From positions 1 to 64,000 of the forward strand of contig ONOI01000001.1 in assembly GCA_900319375.1 (NCBI GenBank): a stretch of 64,000 bases of DNA. Direction: 5' to 3'. Shown piece by piece: positions 18,034 through 27,818 of this stretch. Positions within the stretch are counted from its first letter, which is position 1, and every line of letters begins with the position of its first letter. Origin of the DNA: an uncultured Bacteroidales bacterium (GTDB lineage: Bacteria > Bacteroidota > Bacteroidia > Bacteroidales > UBA932). Below the pieces are notes generated by a model. It ran no database searches. It saw only the letters and a list, made by a program, of their open reading frames with translations, and was not told where the DNA came from. The position numbers were made by a program, and so were the translations under genes.

Positions 18034-19443
18034 ATGCTAAACAAAGAAACATACATTAGAAGGCGCTCGGAGCTGCTTCAGCTTTTGAAGGGCGAGAAGG
18101 GAGTAGCGCTGTTTATAGGTAATGTCGCATCAGCGGCGCAGTATCAGGAGTGCGCTTATAAATGGCGCCAGGACAGTACGTGGCTGTATCTGTTCGGAAT
18201 TGACGAGCCTCGCCTGGCCGCGACGATCGACCTTGAGACCGGGGAGACTACCCTCTTTGGCGACGATTGCGATATAGACGATATTATCTGGAACGGCCCG
18301 ACTCCGTCGATAGCCGACCATGCCGCGAGCGCGGGAATCGGAAAAACGGCGCCCTACGGGGCTTTGGCCGCCGCGCTGAAAGGCCGTCAGGTCCATTTCG
18401 TGCCGGTGTCGCGCTGGTACAACGCCGTTATGCTCGCTAACTTGCTGGGCCTCAGGCCGGAAGAGACGTTCCGCGCCGGGAAGGCGGGCTGCCCCAAGGC
18501 TTCGCTGCCGCTTGTGAAAGCGCTGGTAAAGATGCGCCTTGTCAAGGACGCCGAAGAGATCGCGCTGATCGATGCGGCCTGCGTGCTCGGGCAGGAGATG
18601 CACACCGTGGCCCGCAAGGGCATCAAGATCGGCCAGATCGAGCAGCAGATCGTGGGCGATATGGAGGCCGTGGCGCTTGCTAAGGGCTGGGGCGTGAGTT
18701 TCGAGACGATCCTCACGCAGCACGGCGAGATCTTCCACTGCCACTCCCATGCCCAGGCGATCGAGCCAGGCAGGCTGCTCGTCATCGACGCGGGCCTTGA
18801 GAGCAACGACCACTATGCGTCCGATTTTACGCGCACCTACCCCACGGGCGGCCGCTGGACTTCGAAGCAGCGCGACGTGTATCAGATAGTCTACGAGTGT
18901 AACCAGCTCGCGTTCGAGCTGACCCGGCCGGGAGTCCCCTATCGCGAGGTCCATATCCGGGCGATGGAGCATATGCTCGCGCGGCTCGGCGACCTCGGGC
19001 TTGTCCATGGCGACCCTTCTTCCTTGGTTGCCGACGGATTAGCGGGGCTCTTCTGTCCCCATGGTCTTGGTCACAATATGGGGCTCGACGTCCACGACAT
19101 GGAGGACTACGGCGAGGATTTGGTGGGCTACGACGCTGATCAGGTTCGCTCTTCGCAGCTCGGGCTTGGAAGCCTTCGTATGGCGCGCAGGCTGGAGGCC
19201 GGAAATGTCGTTACCGATGAACCCGGAATCTATTTCATCCCGGCTCTGATCGCGAAGTGGAAGGCGGAAGGAATCGGCAAGGGCGCGATTGATTACGCAC
19301 GGCTCGAGGAGGGCTACCTTGATTTCGGTGGTATCCGCCTGGAGGACGACGTGCTGGTGACGCCCGATGGAGCGCGAAGGCTGGGAGGCCCGCGCCTGCC
19401 CGCCTCGCCGGGTGAGATCGAAGAGGCGATGGCGGCGGATTAG
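18034..19443 (+). CDS. pepP: Xaa-Pro aminopeptidase (aminopeptidase P, M24B)
   Basis: 469 aa. N-terminal AMP_N-like domain (residues 1-130), then the M24 pita-bread fold. Metal ligands are visible: IDAGLESNDHYASDFTRTYP (two Asp), FCPHGLGHNMGLDVHD (His) and VTDEPGIYFIP plus GGIRLEDDVLVT (two Glu). It removes an N-terminal residue preceding proline, using two Mn ions, in the cytosol. Full length for the family. Product call is firm; the symbol is by homology of family, not verified. Confidence 0.95.
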   Translation: MLNKETYIRRRSELLQLLKGEKGVALFIGNVASAAQYQECAYKWRQDSTWLYLFGIDEPRLAATIDLETGETTLFGDDCDIDDIIWNGPTPSIADHAASAGIGKTAPYGALAAALKGRQVHFVPVSRWYNAVMLANLLGLRPEETFRAGKAGCPKASLPLVKALVKMRLVKDAEEIALIDAACVLGQEMHTVARKGIKIGQIEQQIVGDMEAVALAKGWGVSFETILTQHGEIFHCHSHAQAIEPGRLLVIDAGLESNDHYASDFTRTYPTGGRWTSKQRDVYQIVYECNQLAFELTRPGVPYREVHIRAMEHMLARLGDLGLVHGDPSSLVADGLAGLFCPHGLGHNMGLDVHDMEDYGEDLVGYDADQVRSSQLGLGSLRMARRLEAGNVVTDEPGIYFIPALIAKWKAEGIGKGAIDYARLEEGYLDFGGIRLEDDVLVTPDGARRLGGPRLPASPGEIEEAMAAD

Positions 19444-19479
19444 CGGGCTTCCAGGGAGCTAAACTTCTGGCCTGATACG

Positions 19480-19521
19480 TTGGCTACGGGCTTGTTGGCT
19501 ACGGGCTTGTTGGCTACGGGC
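19480..19521 (+). repeat. 15-bp tandem repeat, nearly three copies
   Basis: TTGGCTACGGGCTTG occurs twice in tandem (19480-19494, 19495-19509) and a third time in part, ending in GGGCCC, in the gap before the ComF gene. No coding or promoter role is visible. Confidence 0.85.
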
Positions 19522-19548
19522 CCTCCCCCGTCCTAAACTATTTCAACT

Positions 19549-20640
19549 ATGGATTACAGACTTCTAAGACTTCGACTTAATGATGCACTCTCGGCACTGG
19601 CTGATTTGCTGATGCCGAGAGTGTGTCTTGTCTGCGGCCGGGAGTTGAATTTGCGCGAACGTTTCCTGTGTCTTCCCTGCTCGATGGACCTTCCCCTCAC
19701 CCGCTACGAGAAGTGGGAACATAATCCGATGGCGGATAAATATAATCTGCGCATCAATCAGTCTTTGTCTGGTAGTTCCGACCCAACCGTCAGCCACTTA
19801 TCTGTCAATCCATTTTCCGTCAGCCACGACACGGTTACTGTCCCCCCGGACCTTGTTGCTGTCACCTCGGACCCAATCGGAGGCCTCCCAGAACCATATC
19901 AACGGGCGACCGCGCTGTTTTTCTACCGCCGCGGATCGGGGTACGACGACATCACCCAGGCGCTGAAATACAGGCGTGACTTCAAGGCAGGGCGGCACTT
20001 CGCGGCGATGCTCGGGCGGCTTTTGCGCGACTCTCCGTTGTTTTCCGATGTGGATCTGGTAGTTCCTGTCCCGCTCCACTGGACGCGGCGGCTAAGGCGC
20101 GGGTACAACCAGGCGGAGGTGATAGCGCGCGAAATCGCGCGGGAACTCGGTCGCGTGGGTGCGGCTGGCGGGCCCAGCGACCGTCCGGCCGGTGCGGGGA
20201 AGCTCGGAGAAAACGGCTCCTTTCCAGAGGGTGCCCGGCGGGAGGTCGCCTTCGCCCCGCGCCTCCTTCGCCGCATCCGCCACACCCGGACCCAGACCCG
20301 CGTCTCTTCCGGCAACGATTCGAGCTCTGATTCAAGTTTAGAGGCCCGCGCCCGAAACGTCGCAGGCGCCTTCGCGGTCCAGCGCGTGTATACCCTCACT
20401 TATTTTGCGGAGGGTATGTTCAAAAAGGGCCCTAAAACGCACATACCCTCAACTGTTTCACAGAGGGTATGCACGGAGGATAAGCAAAAAGGTATTTCAC
20501 CACAAGAGATTCATCACATCTTGCTGGTAGACGACGTATGCACCACCGCCTCAACTCTCGCCGCATGCCACTCCGCTCTCCGCACCGTCTTTGGCCCGGG
20601 CGTCCGCATCTCCGTCGCCACCCTCGCCTTCGCAGAATAA
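19549..20640 (+). CDS. ComF-family phosphoribosyltransferase with palindrome-rich insertions
   Basis: 363 aa, against about 230 for usual ComF proteins. An N-terminal zinc site (CLVCGRE, CLPCSMDLP), the PRT core (DLVVPVPLHWTRRLRRGYNQ) and the PRPP-binding motif ILLVDDVCTTAST are intact. The extra length lies in three stretches: about residues 72-110, 203-235 and 282-325. These have odd Ser/Pro/Arg-rich composition, and the underlying DNA carries inverted repeats. The family takes part in DNA uptake in competent bacteria, and many Bacteroidota keep it without a known competence role. The frame stays open across all insertions, so the gene may still be functional. Confidence 0.85.
   Translation: MDYRLLRLRLNDALSALADLLMPRVCLVCGRELNLRERFLCLPCSMDLPLTRYEKWEHNPMADKYNLRINQSLSGSSDPTVSHLSVNPFSVSHDTVTVPPDLVAVTSDPIGGLPEPYQRATALFFYRRGSGYDDITQALKYRRDFKAGRHFAAMLGRLLRDSPLFSDVDLVVPVPLHWTRRLRRGYNQAEVIAREIARELGRVGAAGGPSDRPAGAGKLGENGSFPEGARREVAFAPRLLRRIRHTRTQTRVSSGNDSSSDSSLEARARNVAGAFAVQRVYTLTYFAEGMFKKGPKTHIPSTVSQRVCTEDKQKGISPQEIHHILLVDDVCTTASTLAACHSALRTVFGPGVRISVATLAFAE
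20389..20471 (+). repeat. cluster of GAGGGTATG inverted repeats inside comF-like gene
   Basis: The motif GAGGGTATG or its complement appears four times: near 20391-20397 (complement, partial), 20410-20418, 20442-20450 (complement, perfect) and 20463-20471. The pair 20410-20450 forms a hairpin with GGGCCC at its centre. All of it is translated in frame as part of the third ComF insertion. Confidence 0.85.
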
Positions 20641-20670
20641 CACCAGCGCAGTCTCCCTGCGTTAAAATGT

Positions 20671-20710
20671 CAGGGAAACCGCATTTTGGGCCCAATTTGC
20701 GGTTACCCTG
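20671..20710. repeat. 40-bp imperfect palindrome centred on GGGCCC
   Basis: Left arm CAGGGAAACCGCATTTTGGG and right arm CCCAATTTGCGGTTACCCTG match at 17 of 20 positions. The centre GGGCCC is the same as in the palindrome inside the preceding ComF gene. No T-run follows, so it is a poor terminator on either strand. Confidence 0.9.
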
Positions 20711-20828
20711 CGTATACACGGGTGGTAGCCACGCGAAGGGAGCGACTAGACGGGGACCTTCATCAAAAGGGAGAGATACCGTCCTGGCGGCGTGGGGGAT
20801 AAGTATTTGACACACAGGGGAATAAGTG

Positions 20829-20860
20829 AATTAGGTCTACCGAAATAGGCAGACCTAATT
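20829..20860. repeat. inverted repeat, 10-bp perfect arms
   Basis: AATTAGGTCT (20829-20838) and AGACCTAATT (20851-20860) are exact complements around a 12-nt loop. Confidence 0.9.
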
Positions 20861-20949
20861 TGATGATATTGCTGATAGCCAGACAGTTATCCTCCACGAC
20901 TTTTTGAGAAGCTGGCTTTTCTACCTCAAACGAAGCGTTTAGGAGGGAG

Positions 20950-21032
20950 TTGGTGTGTGATTTGGGCGGTTTTACACACCAAGGGGTGATTTTGAAGGGG
21001 TTGGTGTGTGATTCGGGTGGTTTTACACACCA
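20950..21032. repeat. two tandem hairpin units, TTGGTGTGT...ACACACCAA
   Basis: Unit one (20950-20982) and unit two (21001-21032) are near-identical hairpins with 8-9 bp arms and a loop reading ATTTGGGCGGTTTT or ATTCGGGTGGTTTT. They repeat with a 51-bp period. Only two copies, so this is not a CRISPR array. Confidence 0.9.
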
Positions 21033-21132
21033 CGACGCACAAGGTCCCGGGCCTAAGATTCCACCTTGTGTATTTTGGGGCGTGTTGCAGTGAAAAAGGG
21101 GCCAGAGGCCTAATAGTTTGGAGATCGGCGAG

Positions 21133-21177
21133 TTGCAAAAAGTCGGCTCCGTGAATTAGGGAGTCGACTTTTGGCAA
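21133..21177 (-). terminator. probable clpB terminator hairpin
   Basis: Arms of about 18 bp (TTGCAAAAAGTCGGCTCC against GGGAGTCGACTTTTGGCAA, few mismatches). Read on the minus strand it lies about 75 nt after the clpB stop, and the stem ends in a T-run. Confidence 0.55.
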
Positions 21178-21253
21178 TTATTTGAATATCAAAGACTTAA
21201 GCCGTAAAACACCTGCGAAAAGGTTTTTTTATGTGGCGATACGGCTGGGACGG

Positions 21254-23305
<2,052 letters not shown>

Positions 23306-23322
23306 AGTGCACAACAATTAAA

Positions 23323-23351
23323 AACCGATTGTCCTGAACGGACAACCGGTT
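23323..23351 (-). terminator. terminator of the outer-membrane receptor gene
   Basis: On the minus strand a 12-bp stem (AACCGGTTGTCC / GGACAATCGGTT) with loop GTTCA is followed by TTTTTAATT. It lies about 50 nt after the stop of the barrel gene and just before clpB. Confidence 0.8.
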
Positions 23352-23400
23352 GAAGGTCAAATTATGTTCCACTGACAAAATGTCAGCGGGGGGGGCCGGA

Positions 23401-26265
23401 CTAACGGCGAGTTGAATTTCGATACTCGTACTCTGCGTTTCTGGCCTCTGGCGGGAGGAATTCGCCTCCGCTTTGTAGTTCTCCGCGGTACTCCGTGCCG
23501 GAATTTTTCTTGTTAAGGCGGAAACTCAGGTTGAAAAGAAGATACCTTCCGTATGAGGGAGTCCAGACCTGAACCCGCGAGTTAGGGCTTACCGTCATTG
23601 TGTAATTGTGGCCCGCGTTCAGGATGTCGTTGAACGAAATGCTGAGACCCATACGACCCTTCATAAGCCGGGTTCCAAGAACGGCATTGAGGAAATGTGC
23701 CGAGTCGTTTATGCCCGTATTGTTGAGAAAATGGTTGTACTTCCACCTGTAGGATGCTCCGAAGAAACATACTTTCAGGAAATTGTAGTTCATCGTAAGG
23801 GATGAGTTCGCGCTTAGCCTGTCCATAGCCTGAAGGCCAGAGTCATTGCGACTAAGCTCATATTTGACCGCAGCAGAAGCAGCCAGGGAAAGATTTTTGT
23901 CGGGACGAAGGCGTATCGCAGAAGAAATAGACGGACTATAACCGTGAAGAATCACCGGAGAAGATCCGGCAAAAGCCATATCTCTGCTTATCTCAACTGA
24001 AGGGCTCAAACTAAGATTGGTCCTAAATTTCTGAAAGCGCTTTTCCCATCGGGGATTGAACTTCAATAACAAACTATAATCGGCGTTCTGATAACTTGAA
24101 AGCAAAGACCCTGATTTGGCGATGTACCCACCGGGAAGGGCTGTGTCCTCAGCAAATGATTCAATTTTTGAAACTATGGGATCCAGCGTGATATTAATCG
24201 AGTAATACAGAATCAAGCTCGAATACTTTTGCTGGTTGTTTATTACATAGTTCCCATAGAGCAGATTACTTTTAACCGGGACAAGCGACGAATTGCCTGT
24301 CGTAAGAAACAGGGGATTACGGTCATCTATCCATTCGTGAAACCTGTCTGCATCCGGGGCGCGCCACTGCGAAGAAAGCGCGACCGAGAAGTTGCCCGAT
24401 TTGAAACTGCCACCAAAATGTGGGACAAAAAACACTTTACTCGTCCGCCTGGGTGTCGGCGCTATCTCACTGTCGCTTTTCTGGACAATACCTGGAAAGG
24501 CCGAGATTTCAAGATTGGTCTTGCCTTTGGCCCAGGAATAGAAGACGCCCAAATGTCCGTACCGGTCTGAAAGGGAATAGTCGTAGGAATTGTCTGGGTT
24601 GGGGGATTCGAGACCCGCTGGGGAGATGTCAAAGGAGCTCCTGAAATTACCGGAATAGTTATAGCCAGCCTGGACCTTGAATGAGATGGAAGATGTGTGG
24701 CGGGAATCGTTTACAAGGATTTTCTTCGCCGAGGCTTCGATTTCTCCTGAATAGCTTTTGCTTGCGGTCCCGGCGGTAATGTGCCTGAAAAGATCGGAAG
24801 CAGACATCGTGTCTATCTGTATGTCGCTGCCTGTATTATCACTGAACGAGAAAGAAGCGGCCGCCCCCGGTATCCATCCATTAGCTGTCTTGATTCCGCT
24901 CCAGATATTCGAGGAAGTGAAGGAATAGTCACGCCCTCTTCCATATTGTTCCGGATGGGTAAAAAGGACAGTTCCGGACGAGGCCGTAGTCATTGACCGT
25001 GACTCTATAGAAATGTTGCTGTTATCTGCCGCTGAGAAACGGTTGATTGTCATAAACGAGCCCAAACTCTCAGAGTACAAGCTGGAATTCAGGCCGAAAA
25101 GGTGGCGTCCGTAGCGGGAAGTGAAGGAAGTAGTATCGGCATCTGTGCGAAAAACAGAGCCGCTCTCATCAAACAATTCATCTAGCAGCCGATCCCGTTT
25201 TCTTGCCTTCGCGCAGTTATATTCGTAAGAAGCTTTTACATTGCTACCCAGCAGGCGGTCTCCCCAATATTTCTCCACTCCGGCGGATATACCAGCCTTT
25301 TCCTCATAACTAAGAAGGGAGCCGTCGCTCCGCAGATACTCGTCTTGTCTAAAGGAGTCTTTCCCAAGATTATTAGCGTGAGCCGTAAGGTAGGCGAGGA
25401 ATTTTTCGGAGAAGAAATTGCCTACAAGTCCGGCCCCGTAACGCCCTTGAGTATTACCGTCGATATCTTTTTGAAAATCAGCCCCGCCGGAGGCCATCGC
25501 ATAACCGTTGAATGAAGAAATTATAGGGTCTCTGGTTGTGACGTCCAGAACACGGTCTTTCTTCCCGTGTTCGAGACCGTAGCGACGGCTTTCTATACTC
25601 TCTTCTTCGTAGGTTTTGATATTGACCACATCGGAAGCCAAAATAGAAGTCAGAGGAGTCATCGAATCGTCGCCGAAGATCAGTTTCCCGTTGACATAGG
25701 TCCTTTTGACCGGCTCTCCATTAACCAATATCCTTCCTTTGTCGAAGGAAATGCCCGGCATCTGGGCGAGAATCTCTATCGCATTGTCCTGATCGCCGGT
25801 ACTGACCGCTGCAGCATTGAAGATAGTTGTATCTCCTTTTTGAATGATGGGTTTTGCCTCGGCTACGACCATGGCCGATGCCAGTTTGATGTGTGCTTGT
25901 TTAAGCTCGATGAGAATAATGTTTACACCGGATGAGGCATCAAGTGTCCCCGAGTAATCCTCGAAGCCCATCTTGGCCGACCAGATATGGACGGGTCCTG
26001 GCTTTACTCCGCTTATGGAAAAATGGCCAAAACGATCTGTAGATGATACAACAGAGTCCTTGCCGACCCTTACGCTCACGAACGCATCAGGAATCGGAAC
26101 TTTCTGCCACTTGTCAATATCGGTCCGCATCTGTTCAAAAACCGTTCCGGCGATAGTGGCGGTAGAGTCCCGCTCCGCCGCCTGAAGCCTTACTCCGGGA
26201 ACGAGGAGAAGCAAAAGGCAGAGCGAATATAGAAGCAGGTCACTGTTGAGCTTTTGGTGTATCAT
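23401..26265 (-). CDS. outer-membrane beta-barrel, TonB-receptor-like, with CarboxypepD_reg domain
   Basis: 954 aa. Signal peptide at residues 1-30 (LLLYSLCLLLLLVPGVRLQA). Residues 36-110 form a carboxypeptidase-regulatory-like beta domain (ATIAGTVFEQ, FGHFSISGVKPG). A plug-like segment follows (AVSTGDQDNAIEILAQMPG, ILVNGEPVKRTYVNGKL). The remaining 700 residues are barrel strands of the OMP_b-brl_3 type. It would sit in the outer membrane; no SusD partner is adjacent, so it may be a stand-alone receptor or structural barrel. Substrate unknown. It is bounded by terminators on both sides, so it is probably its own transcription unit. Confidence 0.88.
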   Translation of the reverse strand: MIHQKLNSDLLLYSLCLLLLLVPGVRLQAAERDSTATIAGTVFEQMRTDIDKWQKVPIPDAFVSVRVGKDSVVSSTDRFGHFSISGVKPGPVHIWSAKMGFEDYSGTLDASSGVNIILIELKQAHIKLASAMVVAEAKPIIQKGDTTIFNAAAVSTGDQDNAIEILAQMPGISFDKGRILVNGEPVKRTYVNGKLIFGDDSMTPLTSILASDVVNIKTYEEESIESRRYGLEHGKKDRVLDVTTRDPIISSFNGYAMASGGADFQKDIDGNTQGRYGAGLVGNFFSEKFLAYLTAHANNLGKDSFRQDEYLRSDGSLLSYEEKAGISAGVEKYWGDRLLGSNVKASYEYNCAKARKRDRLLDELFDESGSVFRTDADTTSFTSRYGRHLFGLNSSLYSESLGSFMTINRFSAADNSNISIESRSMTTASSGTVLFTHPEQYGRGRDYSFTSSNIWSGIKTANGWIPGAAASFSFSDNTGSDIQIDTMSASDLFRHITAGTASKSYSGEIEASAKKILVNDSRHTSSISFKVQAGYNYSGNFRSSFDISPAGLESPNPDNSYDYSLSDRYGHLGVFYSWAKGKTNLEISAFPGIVQKSDSEIAPTPRRTSKVFFVPHFGGSFKSGNFSVALSSQWRAPDADRFHEWIDDRNPLFLTTGNSSLVPVKSNLLYGNYVINNQQKYSSLILYYSINITLDPIVSKIESFAEDTALPGGYIAKSGSLLSSYQNADYSLLLKFNPRWEKRFQKFRTNLSLSPSVEISRDMAFAGSSPVILHGYSPSISSAIRLRPDKNLSLAASAAVKYELSRNDSGLQAMDRLSANSSLTMNYNFLKVCFFGASYRWKYNHFLNNTGINDSAHFLNAVLGTRLMKGRMGLSISFNDILNAGHNYTMTVSPNSRVQVWTPSYGRYLLFNLSFRLNKKNSGTEYRGELQSGGEFLPPEARNAEYEYRNSTRR

Positions 26266-26350
26266 TATTACACACTAATACTTTTTTCAATTTTAGCGTT
26301 TTTATTTAAGACACACAAATTCTCTCCAGCAAAATGTCAAGTATTCTAAC

Positions 26351-26391
26351 AAAAAGAGGCTGTATTCTTGTCCTAGAATACAGCCTCTTTT
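26351..26391 (-). terminator. strong terminator after secG
   Basis: Perfect 16-bp stem AAGAGGCTGTATTCT / AGAATACAGCCTCTT with loop TGTCCT, followed on the minus strand by TTTTTGTT. A T-run on the plus side makes it potentially bidirectional. Confidence 0.9.
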
Positions 26392-26405
26392 AATTTCTGC
26401 GGAAA

Positions 26406-26735
26406 TTACTCCTCGTCGGGGTTGGCCTGGATGGGAGTAGCGGGGAAAGCGGGCTCCTCGGCTACGTTCTCGATCTGATCGGTGATGTCGACGGTAGTTG
26501 TCTGAGACTTCGTTGCGAACGAAGCGATGATGCTGACGACTGCGATAAATGCTACGAGACCCCAGGTAATCTTCTCGAGGAGGTCTGCTGTCTGGCGGAC
26601 ACCGAAGGTCTGGTTTCCGGCGGTGAAGTTGCTGGCGAGGCCCTCGCCCTTGCCGTTCTGGAGCAGAACTACAAGCACCAGAAGAATAGCGGCGATGACG
26701 ATCAGGACCACGAGTGTTGTGAATAATGCGTTCAT
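26406..26735 (-). CDS. secG: SecG, preprotein translocase subunit
   Basis: 109 aa inner-membrane protein. Two TM helices (LVVLIVIAAILLVLVVLLQ and ITWGLVAFIAVVSIIASFA) with the family signature VLLQNGKGEGLASNF between them. It assists SecYE in protein export. Last gene of a minus-strand unit with the TPR gene 7 nt upstream, a gene order kept in many Bacteroidales. Confidence 0.95.
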   Translation of the reverse strand: MNALFTTLVVLIVIAAILLVLVVLLQNGKGEGLASNFTAGNQTFGVRQTADLLEKITWGLVAFIAVVSIIASFATKSQTTTVDITDQIENVAEEPAFPATPIQANPDEE

Positions 26736-26742
26736 ATCTTTT

Positions 26743-27315
26743 TTAATCTATTTTTTCAATAAGGGCTGCAAAGTAAGCACTTTTTTCCGGATATCGCAAA
26801 CTTAGTTTCGAATAAATCTCCTTTGCTTTGTCTTTATATCCCTGATCCAGGTAGACTTTCGCGAGGGACTCCGTACAGAAGTCGGTGAATTCCTCAACCG
26901 GATCCGCATCCGAAGGAGCTGCTTCCTGGCCGGCAAAAGACGAGAAAATATTGTCTTGTTCGAGGCGCACTCCTTCGTACTGCTCGGCGGTAAAGTAGTC
27001 TCCGCCCACGACGAAAACCTGACTGCCCTCGCGGCGCTTGGAGGCCGGAGCGAAGTAACCCTCGATCAGCTCGCCTACCGGAGCCTCCGTTCCCTTTGCC
27101 TTAGCCTGTTCGACCAGGTTGAAGATAAGCCTGCGGGAACCCATATACAGAGCCTGCTCGGCATATTTCTCATCCGACCATGCCCCCTGGCCCAGCGCAG
27201 CCATCCTGCGGCACAGTTCGGCGCGCGCGAGCGCGAACCAAGGATAAAGGCTCACCACCCCGCTGAGTTCCTCAAGGTTAAGGGTCTTGAGGTCTATGAG
27301 GTTCTTTTTTACCAT
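26743..27315 (-). CDS. TPR-like cytosolic protein of the lptE-secG cluster
   Basis: 190 aa. The N-terminal half has LEELSGVVSLYPWFALARAE, the C-terminal end a TPR-like helix pair ESLAKVYLDQGYKDKAKEIYSKL with RYPEKSAYFAALIEKI. No signal peptide or catalytic motif. The gene overlaps lptE by 7 nt and is followed by secG. Proteins of this type sit in this place in other Bacteroidales and are usually annotated as hypothetical; no function is known to me. Confidence 0.75.
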   Translation of the reverse strand: MVKKNLIDLKTLNLEELSGVVSLYPWFALARAELCRRMAALGQGAWSDEKYAEQALYMGSRRLIFNLVEQAKAKGTEAPVGELIEGYFAPASKRREGSQVFVVGGDYFTAEQYEGVRLEQDNIFSSFAGQEAAPSDADPVEEFTDFCTESLAKVYLDQGYKDKAKEIYSKLSLRYPEKSAYFAALIEKID

Positions 27316-27818
27316 TGGGCTACGGTAGCGTTGAAGATGTCTTCGACTATTTTGTCTATGATCTCGGCGCAGAGGGTTGATTCGACCGCGTCAAGCGAGG
27401 TAGTAGATTCGTAGTCGGCGTAGGCCGAGAAGCTCTTTCCGGTGAAATCCTCCTCAGGATACTTTCTATTGGTAAAATCCACCTTCACGGTAACGGTCAG
27501 ACGGTTCATCGCGGCGACATCACCGGCGGTAACGGCGGAAGCGCGGACATCGTAGCCGGTCACCTGACCCGTTATCTCAAGATCTCCGTCCATATCCATC
27601 TGCTCGAGGCTCGTCATACGGCGGAACTGGTTTCTGACCGCTTCGGTAAGGTCGTTGCTGAGCGAAGGGTTCACCTTCATCGCCTTATACTCGAAATAGT
27701 TGATGGTGATAGTCTTTACATCCGGCTTAATAGAGGTACCGGAGAAAGAATAGATGCCGCAGGCGCTTACTGCAAACGCAGCAAGGCTGAGAGCAAGTAT
27801 GCGGAGGGCCTTCATCAT
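27309..27818 (-). CDS. lptE: LptE-like LPS-assembly lipoprotein
   Basis: 169 aa. Signal peptide MMKALRILALSLAAFAVSAC with lipobox Cys. The mature protein shows the Bacteroidota LptE pattern: GIYSFSGTSI, KTITINYFEYKAMKVNPSLS, TEAVRNQFRR and the closing AEIIDKIVEDIFNATVAQW. LptE plugs the LptD barrel and helps place LPS in the outer leaflet. Coupled by a 4-nt overlap to the sigma54-activator gene upstream. Confidence 0.9.
   Translation of the reverse strand: MMKALRILALSLAAFAVSACGIYSFSGTSIKPDVKTITINYFEYKAMKVNPSLSNDLTEAVRNQFRRMTSLEQMDMDGDLEITGQVTGYDVRASAVTAGDVAAMNRLTVTVKVDFTNRKYPEEDFTGKSFSAYADYESTTSLDAVESTLCAEIIDKIVEDIFNATVAQW

Larger units (their letters stand above)
20641..21253. other. 613-bp gap with no gene, rich in palindromes
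   Basis: No open frame here looks protein-like on either strand; the frames present are short or antisense. What it holds is a chain of imperfect palindromes (20671-20710, 20829-20860, 20950-20982, 21001-21032, 21133-21177), listed separately. The last one is a likely clpB terminator. The rest looks like accumulated repeat-type intergenic sequence. Confidence 0.75.

Noticed and set aside
20432..20815. Minus-strand open frame of 127 codons over the end of comF and the palindromes
   Set aside because: Low-complexity Arg-rich translation running through palindromes; overlaps the intact PRPP-binding end of ComF.
20950..21032. Possible CRISPR repeats
   Set aside because: Only two units and the repeat itself is the hairpin; no spacers of even length, no cas genes.
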